A stretch of 64,000 nt of DNA from Flavobacterium urocaniciphilum (GTDB taxonomy: Bacteria > Bacteroidota > Bacteroidia > Flavobacteriales > Flavobacteriaceae), in contig NZ_FOEI01000001.1 in assembly GCF_900110615.1 (NCBI RefSeq), positions 496,001-560,000 on the forward strand. The letters are read 5' to 3'. Each line of letters starts with the position of its first letter. Positions within the stretch are counted from its first letter, which is position 1. The position numbers were made by a program, and so were the translations under genes. The notes beneath the pieces are model-generated. The model searched no databases. It was not told the DNA's origin and was given only the letters and a program-made list of their open reading frames with translations. This document shows, piece by piece, positions 44,455 to 53,030 of the stretch.

Positions 44455-44462
44455 TAAATTTG
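44455..44462 (+). promoter_or_regulatory. Putative -7 box of the MpaB-like gene
   Basis: TAAATTTG fits TAnnTTTG, about 80 bases before the ATG at 44544. No clear -33 element. Confidence 0.35.
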
Positions 44463-44543
44463 AATATTCCAATACAATAATCGTGTCATACAATACGTTA
44501 AATGACTTTAAAAGTATAAGTTTTAGAAATAGTAATATAGTTT

Positions 44544-45308
44544 ATGCAATATTTTGTTGAAGAAAATTCAGTTGTCCGAAAAATTTGGGGTAAAAGTGAT
44601 ACCATACTTTTTATTTTTGCTCGAGCTTCAGCCGAATTTGCACTAAACAAAGCAGTTGATTGGTTATATTTTACTGGAAAATTGCCTTCTGATCCTTTGG
44701 GAAGATTATTTTCAACGGTTCGATATGCGAGAATGATAGTTTTTGCTCCATTAGAACAAGCCAATCAATCTATAGATACACTGCGAAAAATACATGGTTC
44801 AGTAGAGGAAAGTCGAGGAGCATTAATTCCCGATTGGGCGTATCGTGATGTTTTATTTATGCTGATTCATTATTCGATTTCTGCATACGAACTACTAGAA
44901 AACAAATTGACTCAAGCTGAAAAAGAAGAAGTGTATGATGTTTTTTATCGAGTTGGAATTCGAATGGGATTAAAAGAATTACCAAATAATTATAGAGATT
45001 GGTTACCCGTTCGAGAATCACATTTAAAAGAAAATTTACAAAAAAGTGAATTTACTTTAGATTTATTTAAACAATATAAAAAACATTTAGGAGCAATTCG
45101 TTACTTTGTATTAATTGAAGGTCAAAAACTAGTAGTTCCTAAAATTGTAATTCGTTTATTAAACTTCAATCGTTTTTCAGCGATTCAACCAATTGTACCA
45201 ATATATAAATTCAGCAGAGTGATAAAATTAGATAAAATGATTAAAAACATATTATTGCCTTCTTATTATAAAACTCAAATTGAAGAATTGGATGTGTATG
45301 GGAAATAA
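44544..45308 (+). CDS. MpaB/latex-clearing-oxygenase-like protein (DUF2236)
   Basis: This 254-residue protein matches the DUF2236 family, which includes the rubber oxygenase Lcp and the fungal oxygenase MpaB. Recognisable parts are an N-terminal ILFIFARASAEFALN, DPLGRLFSTVRYARMIVFAP, a RKIHGSVEE segment with the conserved histidine, and a middle helix HYSISAYELLENKLTQAEKEEVY. These enzymes use a b-type heme ligated by conserved histidines. The substrate is unknown. The gene is monocistronic and converges on the lipoprotein gene at 45314. Confidence 0.8.
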   Translation: MQYFVEENSVVRKIWGKSDTILFIFARASAEFALNKAVDWLYFTGKLPSDPLGRLFSTVRYARMIVFAPLEQANQSIDTLRKIHGSVEESRGALIPDWAYRDVLFMLIHYSISAYELLENKLTQAEKEEVYDVFYRVGIRMGLKELPNNYRDWLPVRESHLKENLQKSEFTLDLFKQYKKHLGAIRYFVLIEGQKLVVPKIVIRLLNFNRFSAIQPIVPIYKFSRVIKLDKMIKNILLPSYYKTQIEELDVYGK

Positions 45309-45313
45309 TTTAA

Positions 45314-45931
45314 TTAAGATTCTACAATGAGTATAATGTGAATTTTACCATTTTCGGTTTTATATACTTCAATAGAACTTAAATCTAAATCACCAATATC
45401 GTGACCCCAAATACCATATTTACCATCCGTTTGATTTCTATTAATCACACCTTTTCTTTGTTCAATTGGGATAGTTTTAATATTAGAAGTATTTTCTTCT
45501 ACGTTATATATTTCGTAGTATAACTTGCTAATTTCGAGTATAAGTTCTCTTTTTGTAAATCCATTTGTTGAACTTTTTAAAACAAAACTCGCTGGATTAT
45601 TTAATGGATAGTCAATATTTAGAATAATTTCCGAAAATGGAACAACTATTTCATCAGAACCAATTAATCTATCAATTTCACTTTCAGGATTTTCGATACT
45701 AATCCACGGAATAACACCATCTTCAAAATCTTTTATATCTTCACCGGTTGCTTTTATTCCAAATTCAATAGTAGATATTAAAGTACCAATATTTTCATAT
45801 TTTTTATGAAGTTGTAATCTTTCTTTTTTATCTAAAATTTTATCGTAATTATCATTCTGTATAGTTGAATTATTTAAATTACAACTAGTTAAAATTAATA
45901 TAAGAATTGATAAGCTTGTTTTAATTTTCAT
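45314..45931 (-). CDS. Putative lipoprotein of unknown function
   Basis: This 205-residue protein has a lipoprotein signal (MKIKTSLSILILILTSC, cysteine at 17). The mature part is charged, with a DLDLSSIEVYKTENGKIHI C-terminal beta segment; no domain is recognised. It ends five bases from the converging MpaB-like gene. Base composition is like its neighbours. Confidence 0.78.
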   Translation of the reverse strand: MKIKTSLSILILILTSCNLNNSTIQNDNYDKILDKKERLQLHKKYENIGTLISTIEFGIKATGEDIKDFEDGVIPWISIENPESEIDRLIGSDEIVVPFSEIILNIDYPLNNPASFVLKSSTNGFTKRELILEISKLYYEIYNVEENTSNIKTIPIEQRKGVINRNQTDGKYGIWGHDIGDLDLSSIEVYKTENGKIHIILIVES

Positions 45932-46003
45932 GAAATCATTTTGACTTTAATAAACTAAGAATAAAATAATTTTAAATTTTATTGAAATAGTATAGTGTTT
46001 TTT

Positions 46004-46840
46004 TTACTTAGTTAGTATCAACGTATCCTGATAATCGAAAGATTCATTTTTAGGACGACCTGACCAAAATCCATATAATGTTTTTTCAATTGTTAAATTA
46101 TTTTCTTTGATACAATTGAAAATAAATTTTTCTTCAAAAGCAATATTAGCTTCTTTAACGTCTTTATCCATCAAACTATAGTCGCCAAAATTGTATTGAA
46201 AATTAAAATCTGAATTTGATTTCATATAGTTTTTACTTTCCTCATTCAAAATAAAAAAAGTAACCAAACATTTTCCATTTGGTTTTAATACTCGATTGAT
46301 TTCTTTGATATAATTAACAACATCATCAGGCATCATATGCGTGAAAACAGAAGTTAAAACCACTAAATCAAAGCTAGAATCTTGATAAGGAAAAACAAAA
46401 TTATTAGCTGTTTGTTCTGTTTTTAAATTGTATAAATCGTTTTTTAAATCAATATGGGTAAACTTAAAATTGGGATTTTTTTGGGTTATGTTTTTTTGAC
46501 ACCAATCAATTCCATTTTTTACAATATCAAATCCTTCGTAAGATCCTTCTTTATTGAGATAATTGGTTAAAGGAATAGCAATTCTACCAATTCCACAGCC
46601 CACATCTAAAACGCGATGATTTGGTAACAAATTACATTGTTCTTTGAAAATATTAAGATAATGTTCACCAATTCTTTTGAAATCACCAGGCCCAATAAAA
46701 ATCAATCCTTTTGGCGGAATAGTTTTATCTCTTTTTCCAGAAATTAAATCCCAAAAATCAGAAGGAAAATAATATATTTTTCTAATGCTGTATCTCATCG
46801 AAGGAGATAAAAGGTAGTATAGTTTTCGTTTTGATATCAT
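46004..46840 (-). CDS. Class I SAM-dependent methyltransferase
   Basis: This 278-residue protein has a basic N-terminal segment (about 1-45), then a methyltransferase domain. The SAM-binding motif I is RVLDVGCGIGRIAIPL, the acidic ribose contact YEGFDIV, and motif IV SFDLVVLTSVFTHMMPDDV. The layout resembles Methyltransf_25/11 enzymes. The substrate (lipid, sugar or protein) is not indicated. It follows the CBS-ClC gene by about 20 bases on the same strand and is probably co-transcribed. Confidence 0.85.
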   Translation of the reverse strand: MISKRKLYYLLSPSMRYSIRKIYYFPSDFWDLISGKRDKTIPPKGLIFIGPGDFKRIGEHYLNIFKEQCNLLPNHRVLDVGCGIGRIAIPLTNYLNKEGSYEGFDIVKNGIDWCQKNITQKNPNFKFTHIDLKNDLYNLKTEQTANNFVFPYQDSSFDLVVLTSVFTHMMPDDVVNYIKEINRVLKPNGKCLVTFFILNEESKNYMKSNSDFNFQYNFGDYSLMDKDVKEANIAFEEKFIFNCIKENNLTIEKTLYGFWSGRPKNESFDYQDTLILTK

Positions 46841-46860
46841 TGTTACTTTTTAAGTAGTAT

Positions 46861-48660
46861 TTACTCAATCACCAATTCTTTTAATTGTTCTCGATATTTT
46901 TCTAAAATGTCTGCTTTAGCAATAAAACCAATAAATTTTTTGTGTTTTAAAACAGGTAAAATGACTTGATGTGTTCTTTCAAATGTATTTAAAATATGTT
47001 CTACAGAATCATCAATATTAACAGCATCTTTTTCTTTAACTGGTTGTACAATTTCCGTAATTGATGTATATTTTATTTTAAAGGAAGAAAATATAATTGG
47101 TCGAATATCATCTAAATAGATTAATCCAATGAAAGTATTACTTTCATCAAAAACCGGAAAAATGGTGTCGTCTGATTCCTTAATTTTTTCAATTAACGCT
47201 TCTAATGTTTTAGATTCTTTAACCGGACTAAAATTAGTGTTAATTATTTTTTTGATTTCAATCGATTGTAAAATATTTTTGTCTTTATCGTCTGTAAAAA
47301 CTTCTCCTTTATCGGCTAAGTTTTTAATATCAAAAGAATACGGCTCAAAGTGTTTTGAAATGGCAAAACTTATTGAAGAAACAATCATAAGTGGTACCAT
47401 TAAACTATAACCACCAGTAATCTCAGCAATTAAGAATATTGCGGTTAAAGGAGAATGAAATAATCCACTTAAAACTCCAGACATACCCACTAATGTGAAA
47501 TTACTAATCGGTAAGTTCGTAATTTTTAAAATATTGAATAAATAAGCTGTAGAAAATCCTAAATACGAACCAACAAAAAGAGAAGGAGCGAAGTTACCTC
47601 CATTACCACCTGCACCAAGTGTAATACCCGTTGCAAAAACCTTAATTAGTAATGTTGCAGAAATGAATAATAATAAAATCCATTTTTTATCGCTAAAATT
47701 TTCTAATAAGGTATTTTCTGCTAATTTCTCAGGTTGATTATCGGCAAGTAGTTTAATACTTTCATACCCTTCACCAAAAAGTGTTGGGAAAACGAAAATT
47801 AAAATACCTAAAATACTGGCGCCAAAAAGAGCTTTTCGATACATGTTTTTACTTCTTCTAGAGAAAAAGTGTTCAATTTTTCTAAAACTTCTAGCATAAT
47901 AGATGGAAACAAACCCAGATAATACGCCTAATAAAATATAAAATGGAAGGTTTTTAGAATCAAAATCTTGAATCGATTTGAAACTAAACAAAACTTCTTC
48001 ATTCATCAATAACATTGAAACAATTGAACCAGTAGCTGCGCTAATAATCAAAGGTGTAAATGCAGTTATACTGATTTCCGCCAAAACAACTTCTATAGCA
48101 AATAAAACACCTGCAATAGGCGCATTAAAAGCAGCTGCAATTCCTGCAGCCACGCCACAAGCCAAAAGTAAGGTTCTATCTTTATAACTTAAACGATATT
48201 TTAAAGCATAGTTACTTCCGAAAGCTGCACCAGTAATAGTAATTGGCGACTCCAAACCGGCACTACCACCCATACCAACGGTTAATGAACTGGTTAAGAT
48301 TTGTGCATACATTTGCTTGTCCGGAATTACACTTCTTTTTTTGGCAACCGCATACATAATTTGAGATGTGCCTTTTTCAATACTTCCACTTAAAACTCTT
48401 TTAATAATAAATACTGTTAATAAAATTCCAAGAATAGGTAACGTACTATTACTATATGGTAAGTGAAGTTTTGAATCTAAAAATTGAGAAAAACGAAAAA
48501 CACTATGGGCAAATGTTTTTAAAACAATAACGGCTAAAGCGGCAGATAATCCAACTAAAACACTAGAAACATATAAAAATTGTCTAGGTTCTAAAATGGA
48601 TTTTAATTTGGCAAAATAATTTTCAAATTTTCGGGCTATGTTGCGTATTATTCTTAACAC
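46861..48660 (-). CDS. ClC-family chloride channel with C-terminal CBS pair
   Basis: This 599-residue protein has a ClC membrane domain of about 440 residues and a tandem CBS domain at about 455-599 (TLEALIEKIKESDDTIFPVFDE, VEHILNTFERTHQVILPVLK). The gating-glutamate region is GGSAGLESPI and the filter motif GGNFAPSLFVG; the region of the first GSGIP motif reads EKGTSQIM, so it belongs to the same divergent bacterial subgroup as the ClC at 10680-11942. CBS pairs usually bind adenine nucleotides and tune transport. The two proteins differ in length and CBS content, so they are ancient paralogues rather than a recent duplication. Confidence 0.93.
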   Translation of the reverse strand: MLRIIRNIARKFENYFAKLKSILEPRQFLYVSSVLVGLSAALAVIVLKTFAHSVFRFSQFLDSKLHLPYSNSTLPILGILLTVFIIKRVLSGSIEKGTSQIMYAVAKKRSVIPDKQMYAQILTSSLTVGMGGSAGLESPITITGAAFGSNYALKYRLSYKDRTLLLACGVAAGIAAAFNAPIAGVLFAIEVVLAEISITAFTPLIISAATGSIVSMLLMNEEVLFSFKSIQDFDSKNLPFYILLGVLSGFVSIYYARSFRKIEHFFSRRSKNMYRKALFGASILGILIFVFPTLFGEGYESIKLLADNQPEKLAENTLLENFSDKKWILLLFISATLLIKVFATGITLGAGGNGGNFAPSLFVGSYLGFSTAYLFNILKITNLPISNFTLVGMSGVLSGLFHSPLTAIFLIAEITGGYSLMVPLMIVSSISFAISKHFEPYSFDIKNLADKGEVFTDDKDKNILQSIEIKKIINTNFSPVKESKTLEALIEKIKESDDTIFPVFDESNTFIGLIYLDDIRPIIFSSFKIKYTSITEIVQPVKEKDAVNIDDSVEHILNTFERTHQVILPVLKHKKFIGFIAKADILEKYREQLKELVIE

Positions 48661-48741
48661 TAAAGTAATTTTTATCGGAATGGCTAAAATACACCAAAAT
48701 TAATTCCTAAACAAGATATTTGGCATTCTGAATTTAAGTAA

Positions 48742-49410
48742 TTAAATCAATTTTCTAATCGCTTCTTTTTTACTTAAGGGTTTTAAATTTGCCGTTTTAA
48801 CATATTCTAATACTGCATTTGGATTAACCGATCCATATTCACGTAAAGCCCAACCAATTGCTTTTTGTATAAAAAATTCTTTAGAATGTTTGTGCTTTTC
48901 ACATTCGGAAACTAAAAGCTCAAAATCAGTTTTAGATTTGTATCCTAATTGAAAAATGATAGCTGTTCTATTTAACCACATATTTTCTGAATTTGAAAAT
49001 TCATCAATTATTGAATATGTTTTTTCTGGGAATTTTTTTAAATAACCACCAACAGCATATTTTGCCAAGGTATCCACACTATCCCACCATGAATGATTTA
49101 GTATTAGTTTTTCAATAAAAGCAATATCATCAATTCGGAAATCTTTCTTTATTTCTTTTAGGAAAATATCAATGGCAGTTTGATGCATTTCTCTGTGTGG
49201 AAATTGATATAATTCCCAACAAATAGTTCTGAAATCAATTTTAATTTCTTCAGCATATTCTACAGAACAATTTTTTAAAATCTCTCGTCTATTTTGAGTT
49301 GGAATACCATAACAAGGAAAATTATTTTTTAAATAATCGCTTTGTTTTTGTCCGTAAATAATATCTTGATTGGCTTCAAAAGCTTTTTTAATTGTAGTAA
49401 CGAAACGCAT
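48742..49410 (-). CDS. DNA alkylation repair protein (AlkD-like HEAT-repeat glycosylase)
   Basis: This 222-residue all-helical protein matches the DNA alkylation repair (AlkC/AlkD) family. It has the conserved NYFPCYGIPTQNRRE-like opening (NNFPCYGIPTQNR), WELYQFPHREMHQTAIDI, the HSWWDSVDTLAKYAVG core with the tryptophans and aspartate used by AlkD, and FFIQKAIGWALREYGSVNP near the end. AlkD excises N3- and N7-alkylated purines without base flipping. It lies six bases after the ACP phosphodiesterase gene. Confidence 0.92.
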   Translation of the reverse strand: MRFVTTIKKAFEANQDIIYGQKQSDYLKNNFPCYGIPTQNRREILKNCSVEYAEEIKIDFRTICWELYQFPHREMHQTAIDIFLKEIKKDFRIDDIAFIEKLILNHSWWDSVDTLAKYAVGGYLKKFPEKTYSIIDEFSNSENMWLNRTAIIFQLGYKSKTDFELLVSECEKHKHSKEFFIQKAIGWALREYGSVNPNAVLEYVKTANLKPLSKKEAIRKLI

Positions 49411-49416
49411 TGATTT

Positions 49417-50028
49417 TTAATTTTTTGGATAAGAGAATTCAATTCTTAATTTTTCTAATTCTAGTTTTGATTTTTCTTGTAATTCGTTGAAAAATATAAA
49501 AAATTCATTTTCAATTTCCACATAATATTTTTTTAAATCTTCCATGGCATTTGGCATATTTACGCGATTATGCGTTCTATAATCCATTTGAAATAAAATC
49601 AATTCCAAACCGGCTAAAGATTTATAAGATACTAGCCAATTATTATCAATCATATAGGGTAACGAATTCTGCGTTTTCTCGGTTAGAATTTCATAATTAG
49701 TTTGTAATAAATTGTAGAAATTATCTGCGTAATCTTCTAATTCGATAGTAGAAAATTGGCTCCAATTTTTAGCTAAAAAATGATCATAAATAATATCCAT
49801 TATTACACCTGCATAATGTCCGTATTTTTCATGTAAACGGTGTTTGCTTTGTCTGTAAACAGGATGTGAATCGGTAAAACTATCAATAAAACGATGCAAT
49901 TTTATTCCGACTTGAATTCCAACAGAATATTGATCATAATGATTCCCTTTTACAGCGTCTGCCATAAAATTTCCAATTTTAATATGATCATCTTCATCTG
50001 AAAGATAAATGTGTGCGAGATAGTTCAA
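49417..50028 (-). CDS. Acyl carrier protein phosphodiesterase (AcpH/DUF479)
   Basis: This 203-residue protein begins with the family signature NYLAHIYLSD, GNFMADAVKG, GIKLHRFIDSFTDSHP and YAGVIMDIIYDHFLAKNW. AcpH is an HD-like metal-dependent hydrolase that removes 4'-phosphopantetheine from holo-ACP. The histidine and aspartate residues expected to bind metal (H in LHRFID, D in MDIIYDH) are present. It is the first gene of a two-gene unit with the AlkD-like gene and is divergent from glmM. Confidence 0.9.
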   Translation of the reverse strand: MNYLAHIYLSDEDDHIKIGNFMADAVKGNHYDQYSVGIQVGIKLHRFIDSFTDSHPVYRQSKHRLHEKYGHYAGVIMDIIYDHFLAKNWSQFSTIELEDYADNFYNLLQTNYEILTEKTQNSLPYMIDNNWLVSYKSLAGLELILFQMDYRTHNRVNMPNAMEDLKKYYVEIENEFFIFFNELQEKSKLELEKLRIEFSYPKN

Positions 50029-50081
50029 GTTCGTTGTTTATTGTTTTTAGTTTGTTTTTCAAATTTCAATTCAAAATTCCA

Positions 50082-50116
50082 AAATCGTAAATCGTAAATC
50101 GAAAGTTGATATCGTA
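50082..50116 (+). repeat. Degenerate 7 bp tandem array upstream of glmM
   Basis: AAATCGT, AAATCGT, AAATCGA, AAGTTGA and TATCGTA run in 7-base register, 85 bases before the glmM ATG and just upstream of its promoter. Confidence 0.65.
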
Positions 50117-50144
50117 AATATATAAAAATCTTTTCTTTCTTTTA

Positions 50145-50175
50145 TTGAAATAGAAAGGCTAACTTTTTATATTTG
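50145..50175 (+). promoter_or_regulatory. Promoter of glmM
   Basis: TTG (50145-50147) and TATATTTG (50168-50175) are separated by 20 bases, one of the best consensus matches in the window. The predicted start near 50182 leaves a leader of about 20 bases. Confidence 0.75.
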
Positions 50176-50200
50176 TAATAAAGAACTAAAAATTAAATAA

Positions 50201-51595
50201 ATGACTTTAATAAAATCAATTTCAGGAATTCGTGGTACTATCGGTGGAAAAGTAGGGGATAACTTAACTCCTGTTGATGCAGTAAAATTTGCTTCAGCAT
50301 ACGGAACTTTCTTGAAAAATAATAGTACAGTAACAGATAGAAAACTAAAGGTAGTTATTGGTAGAGATGCACGTATTTCTGGACCAATGATTCATAATTT
50401 AGTAGTAAATACATTAGTTGGATTAGGAATTGATGTGATCGATTTAGGTTTGTCAACTACACCAACTGTTGAAGTGGCAGTTCCTTTAGAACAAGCTGAT
50501 GGAGGAATTATTTTAACAGCTTCTCATAATCCAAAACAATGGAATGCTTTGAAATTATTAAATGCAAAAGGTGAATTTTTAAGTGGTGCCGATGGTGCTA
50601 AAATTTTAGAAATTGCAGAAGCTGAAGCATTTGATTTTGTTGATGTGGATACTTTAGGAGAAGTTACTGAAAACCATGCTTACATGGATATTCATATTGA
50701 TGAAGTATTGGAATTGCCTTTGGTAGATGCCGATTTAGTAAAGACTAAAAAATATAAAGTTGTAGTAGACGGAGTTAATTCTTCTGGTGGAATTATTATC
50801 CCGAATTTACTAGAACAAATGGGCGTAGAAGTTGTAAAATTATATTGCGAACCAAACGGACATTTTCCTCACAATCCAGAACCTTTAAAAGAACATTTAG
50901 GTGATATCTGTAAATTAGTGGTAGATGAAAAAGCCGATTTCGGAATAGTAGTTGATCCAGATGTTGACCGTTTAGCATTTATTTCTAACGATGGTGAAAT
51001 GTTTGGTGAAGAATATACGTTAGTTGCTGTTGCGGATTATGTATTAAGTAAAACACCAGGAAATACCGTTTCAAATATGAGTTCGTCTCGTGCTTTACGT
51101 GACATTACTGAAAAACATAACGGAAGTTACCAAGCAAGTGCAGTAGGAGAGGTGAATGTGGTAGAATTAATGAAAGCAACCAATGCGATTATTGGTGGGG
51201 AAGGAAATGGAGGAATTATTTATCCAGAATTACATTACGGAAGAGATAGTTTGGTTGGAGTAGCTTTATTCTTAACGTATTTAGCGGGTCAAGATAAAAC
51301 GGTTGCCGAATTAAGAGCTTCTTATCCTCAATATTTTATGAGTAAGAATAAAATTGAATTAACGCCTCAAATTGATGTTGATTCGATTTTAGCAACCTTA
51401 ACAGAAACGTATAAAAACGAACAAATTTCTACGATTGATGGTGTGAAAATTGATTTTGCAACAGAATGGGTTCATTTAAGAAAATCGAATACAGAACCAA
51501 TTATTCGTATTTATACGGAAGCGCCAACACAACAGGAAGCAGATGTTTTAGCAGAGCGTTTTGTAAATGAATTGAAAGTTATTGCTGGTATTTAA
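50201..51595 (+). CDS. glmM: Phosphoglucosamine mutase
   Basis: GlmM interconverts glucosamine 6-phosphate and 1-phosphate for UDP-GlcNAc synthesis. The 464-residue protein has the four domains of the alpha-D-phosphohexomutase family. GIRGTIGG is near the N-terminus. The phosphoserine loop TASHNPKQWNA has S108 as the phospho-acceptor. The metal loop is DPDVDRLAF, the sugar loop GEGNGGI, and the phosphate-binding loop RKSNTEPIIRIY. It is the sole phosphohexomutase in the window, so the GlmM call over phosphomannomutase rests on family resemblance in Bacteroidota. The next gene's ATG overlaps its stop. Confidence 0.92.
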   Translation: MTLIKSISGIRGTIGGKVGDNLTPVDAVKFASAYGTFLKNNSTVTDRKLKVVIGRDARISGPMIHNLVVNTLVGLGIDVIDLGLSTTPTVEVAVPLEQADGGIILTASHNPKQWNALKLLNAKGEFLSGADGAKILEIAEAEAFDFVDVDTLGEVTENHAYMDIHIDEVLELPLVDADLVKTKKYKVVVDGVNSSGGIIIPNLLEQMGVEVVKLYCEPNGHFPHNPEPLKEHLGDICKLVVDEKADFGIVVDPDVDRLAFISNDGEMFGEEYTLVAVADYVLSKTPGNTVSNMSSSRALRDITEKHNGSYQASAVGEVNVVELMKATNAIIGGEGNGGIIYPELHYGRDSLVGVALFLTYLAGQDKTVAELRASYPQYFMSKNKIELTPQIDVDSILATLTETYKNEQISTIDGVKIDFATEWVHLRKSNTEPIIRIYTEAPTQQEADVLAERFVNELKVIAGI

Positions 51596-52044
51596 TGAAT
51601 AAACTTTTTTCAATTTTATTATTTTTATTTCTGTTTATTGGATGTAAATCACAAAAAGAAGTTCTTCCAGAATCTTTAGATTCAATTTATATTCAAAAAG
51701 CAACTGAATTTGCAAAGGCGCAATTTGAATGTTGTATGACACAAAAATATGTTCCAATCACAAATGATATTGCAACTCCCTATTTGGTTAGATCATGGAA
51801 TGAAAAGGAATCACGTTTAGTTTGTCAAGAAATAAATGAACAATATGGTAATTTGCTTGAACTTAAAATTACACAGACATTATTTTATAATGAAAGTTAT
51901 ATTTATAGATTTAAAGCGAAATATTCTAAGTTGAAAGATTATTCTGAAATAAGAGTTTCAACAAATATGAAACATAAATTTAATAGTTATATTTTTAAAC
52001 CCGTTTGGCTAGATAAGTATACTAAATTTAAACCTAGAATTTAA
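51595..52044 (+). CDS. Small putative lipoprotein of unknown function
   Basis: This 149-residue protein has a lipoprotein signal (MNKLFSILLFLFLFIGC, cysteine at 17). Its start overlaps the glmM stop by one base (TAATG), so it is translated from the same message. The mature part has three more cysteines, two adjacent (FECCMTQ), and a beta-rich C-terminal half; the fold might resemble DUF4878-like NTF2 lipoproteins, but I cannot confirm that. Confidence 0.78.
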   Translation: MNKLFSILLFLFLFIGCKSQKEVLPESLDSIYIQKATEFAKAQFECCMTQKYVPITNDIATPYLVRSWNEKESRLVCQEINEQYGNLLELKITQTLFYNESYIYRFKAKYSKLKDYSEIRVSTNMKHKFNSYIFKPVWLDKYTKFKPRI

Positions 52045-52048
52045 AATG

Positions 52049-52077
52049 AAAGAGCGGAAATAAATTCCGCTCTTTTT
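52049..52077. terminator. Bidirectional terminator
   Basis: AAAGAGCGGAA (52049-52059) pairs with TTCCGCTCTTT (52065-52075), an 11 bp stem with a 5-base loop. A T tract follows on the plus side, and the minus side has a shorter T-rich stretch. It lies between two converging genes. Confidence 0.88.
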
Positions 52078-52508
52078 TATTTCTCTGCAAACTTTTTAAA
52101 ACCATCCATATATTTCATGGATTGTTTTTTAAACATTCCAGACATAAAAAAGCCCATGATTTTCATGGCACCTTTAAGTTGAAAATAATTATTAGTAGTT
52201 TGTTTGGTTACATTTTCAGAAATTTCTTCAAAAAGTAATTCCACTTCATTGTAGCCAATACCACTAGTATATGAAAACTTAATTTGATGAGGAAGATTTT
52301 CTTCTAAAATGGTTTCTAATAATTTCATTTCTTTTCCTTTGTGTGAAAAATGAAAATAACAAGTTGAACCTTTTTTACCTGGTACTCCAGAAACGGGTTC
52401 AATTTTATGCAAACCTTCCATCCATTCTTTAGCGCCTTCAGTATCTTTAAATTTTTCAGTTACTACAGAAATAGGTTTGTTAATGGTATTTGATAATGTA
52501 TATCTCAT
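52077..52508 (-). CDS. SRPBCC family protein
   Basis: This 143-residue protein has the helix-grip pattern of the START/Bet v1-like superfamily (polyketide cyclase 2 type): TLSNTINKPISVVTEKFKD at the start, W in KEWMEGL, HQIKFSYTSGIGYNEVELLFEE and a C-terminal amphipathic helix with MKYMDGFKKF. These proteins bind hydrophobic ligands; the ligand is unknown. It lies six bases after the VOC gene and is co-transcribed with it, a common pair in Flavobacteria. Confidence 0.85.
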   Translation of the reverse strand: MRYTLSNTINKPISVVTEKFKDTEGAKEWMEGLHKIEPVSGVPGKKGSTCYFHFSHKGKEMKLLETILEENLPHQIKFSYTSGIGYNEVELLFEEISENVTKQTTNNYFQLKGAMKIMGFFMSGMFKKQSMKYMDGFKKFAEK

Positions 52509-52514
52509 TTTAAA

Positions 52515-52952
52515 TTATCCTTTTGGCATTTCATCAAAATTTACCATCCAATTGATTCCGAATTTATCGGTAAACATTCCGAAATAAGCTCCCCAAAATG
52601 TATTTTCCATTGGCATTGTAACTGTTCCACCAACTGAAAGTCCAGCAAATAATTTATCAGCTTCAGCTCTGCTTTCAGCATTTATAGATATTGAGAAATT
52701 TGTTCCAGGAACTACTTTACCACTAAAACTAGTTGCGTCACTACCCATTAATACGGTTTCTTTACTAATTGGTAAACTAACATGCATAATTAATTCTCCT
52801 TCTTCTGCACTTGGTGGTGGACAATTTTCATCTGCAGGCATATCTTTAAATTTACCAATGTATGTAAATTCACCTCCGAAAACTGATTTATAAAAGTTAA
52901 AAGCTTCTTCTGTATTACCATTGAAGGTAAGATACGTGTTTACTGTTGCCAT
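52515..52952 (-). CDS. VOC family protein (PhnB-like)
   Basis: This 145-residue protein of the vicinal oxygen chelate superfamily has the PhnB/3-demethylubiquinone methyltransferase-like pattern: YLTFNGNTEEAFNFYKSVFGGE, LIMHVSLPI, VLMGSD and AYFGMFTDKFGINWMVN. The enzyme activity is not predictable; many members are uncharacterised. First gene of a two-gene unit with the SRPBCC gene. Confidence 0.87.
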   Translation of the reverse strand: MATVNTYLTFNGNTEEAFNFYKSVFGGEFTYIGKFKDMPADENCPPPSAEEGELIMHVSLPISKETVLMGSDATSFSGKVVPGTNFSISINAESRAEADKLFAGLSVGGTVTMPMENTFWGAYFGMFTDKFGINWMVNFDEMPKG

Positions 52953-52990
52953 ACTATTTAATTTTTTAGTTTAAGTTAATATAGTAAATA

Positions 52991-53025
52991 TAAAAAAAAT
53001 CCGACTTTAAAAGTAAAGCCGGATT
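52991..53025 (-). terminator. Terminator of the SPFH gene
   Basis: AATCCGACTTTA (52998-53009) and TAAAGCCGGATT (53014-53025) form a 12-position stem with one mismatch and a 4-base loop, followed on the minus strand by eight T residues. Confidence 0.85.
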
Positions 53026-53030
53026 AAAAA

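Noticed and set aside
46004..48660. Recent transfer of the ClC-CBS/methyltransferase pair
   Set aside because: Codon use and base composition look the same as the neighbours, and no mobile element borders the genes.
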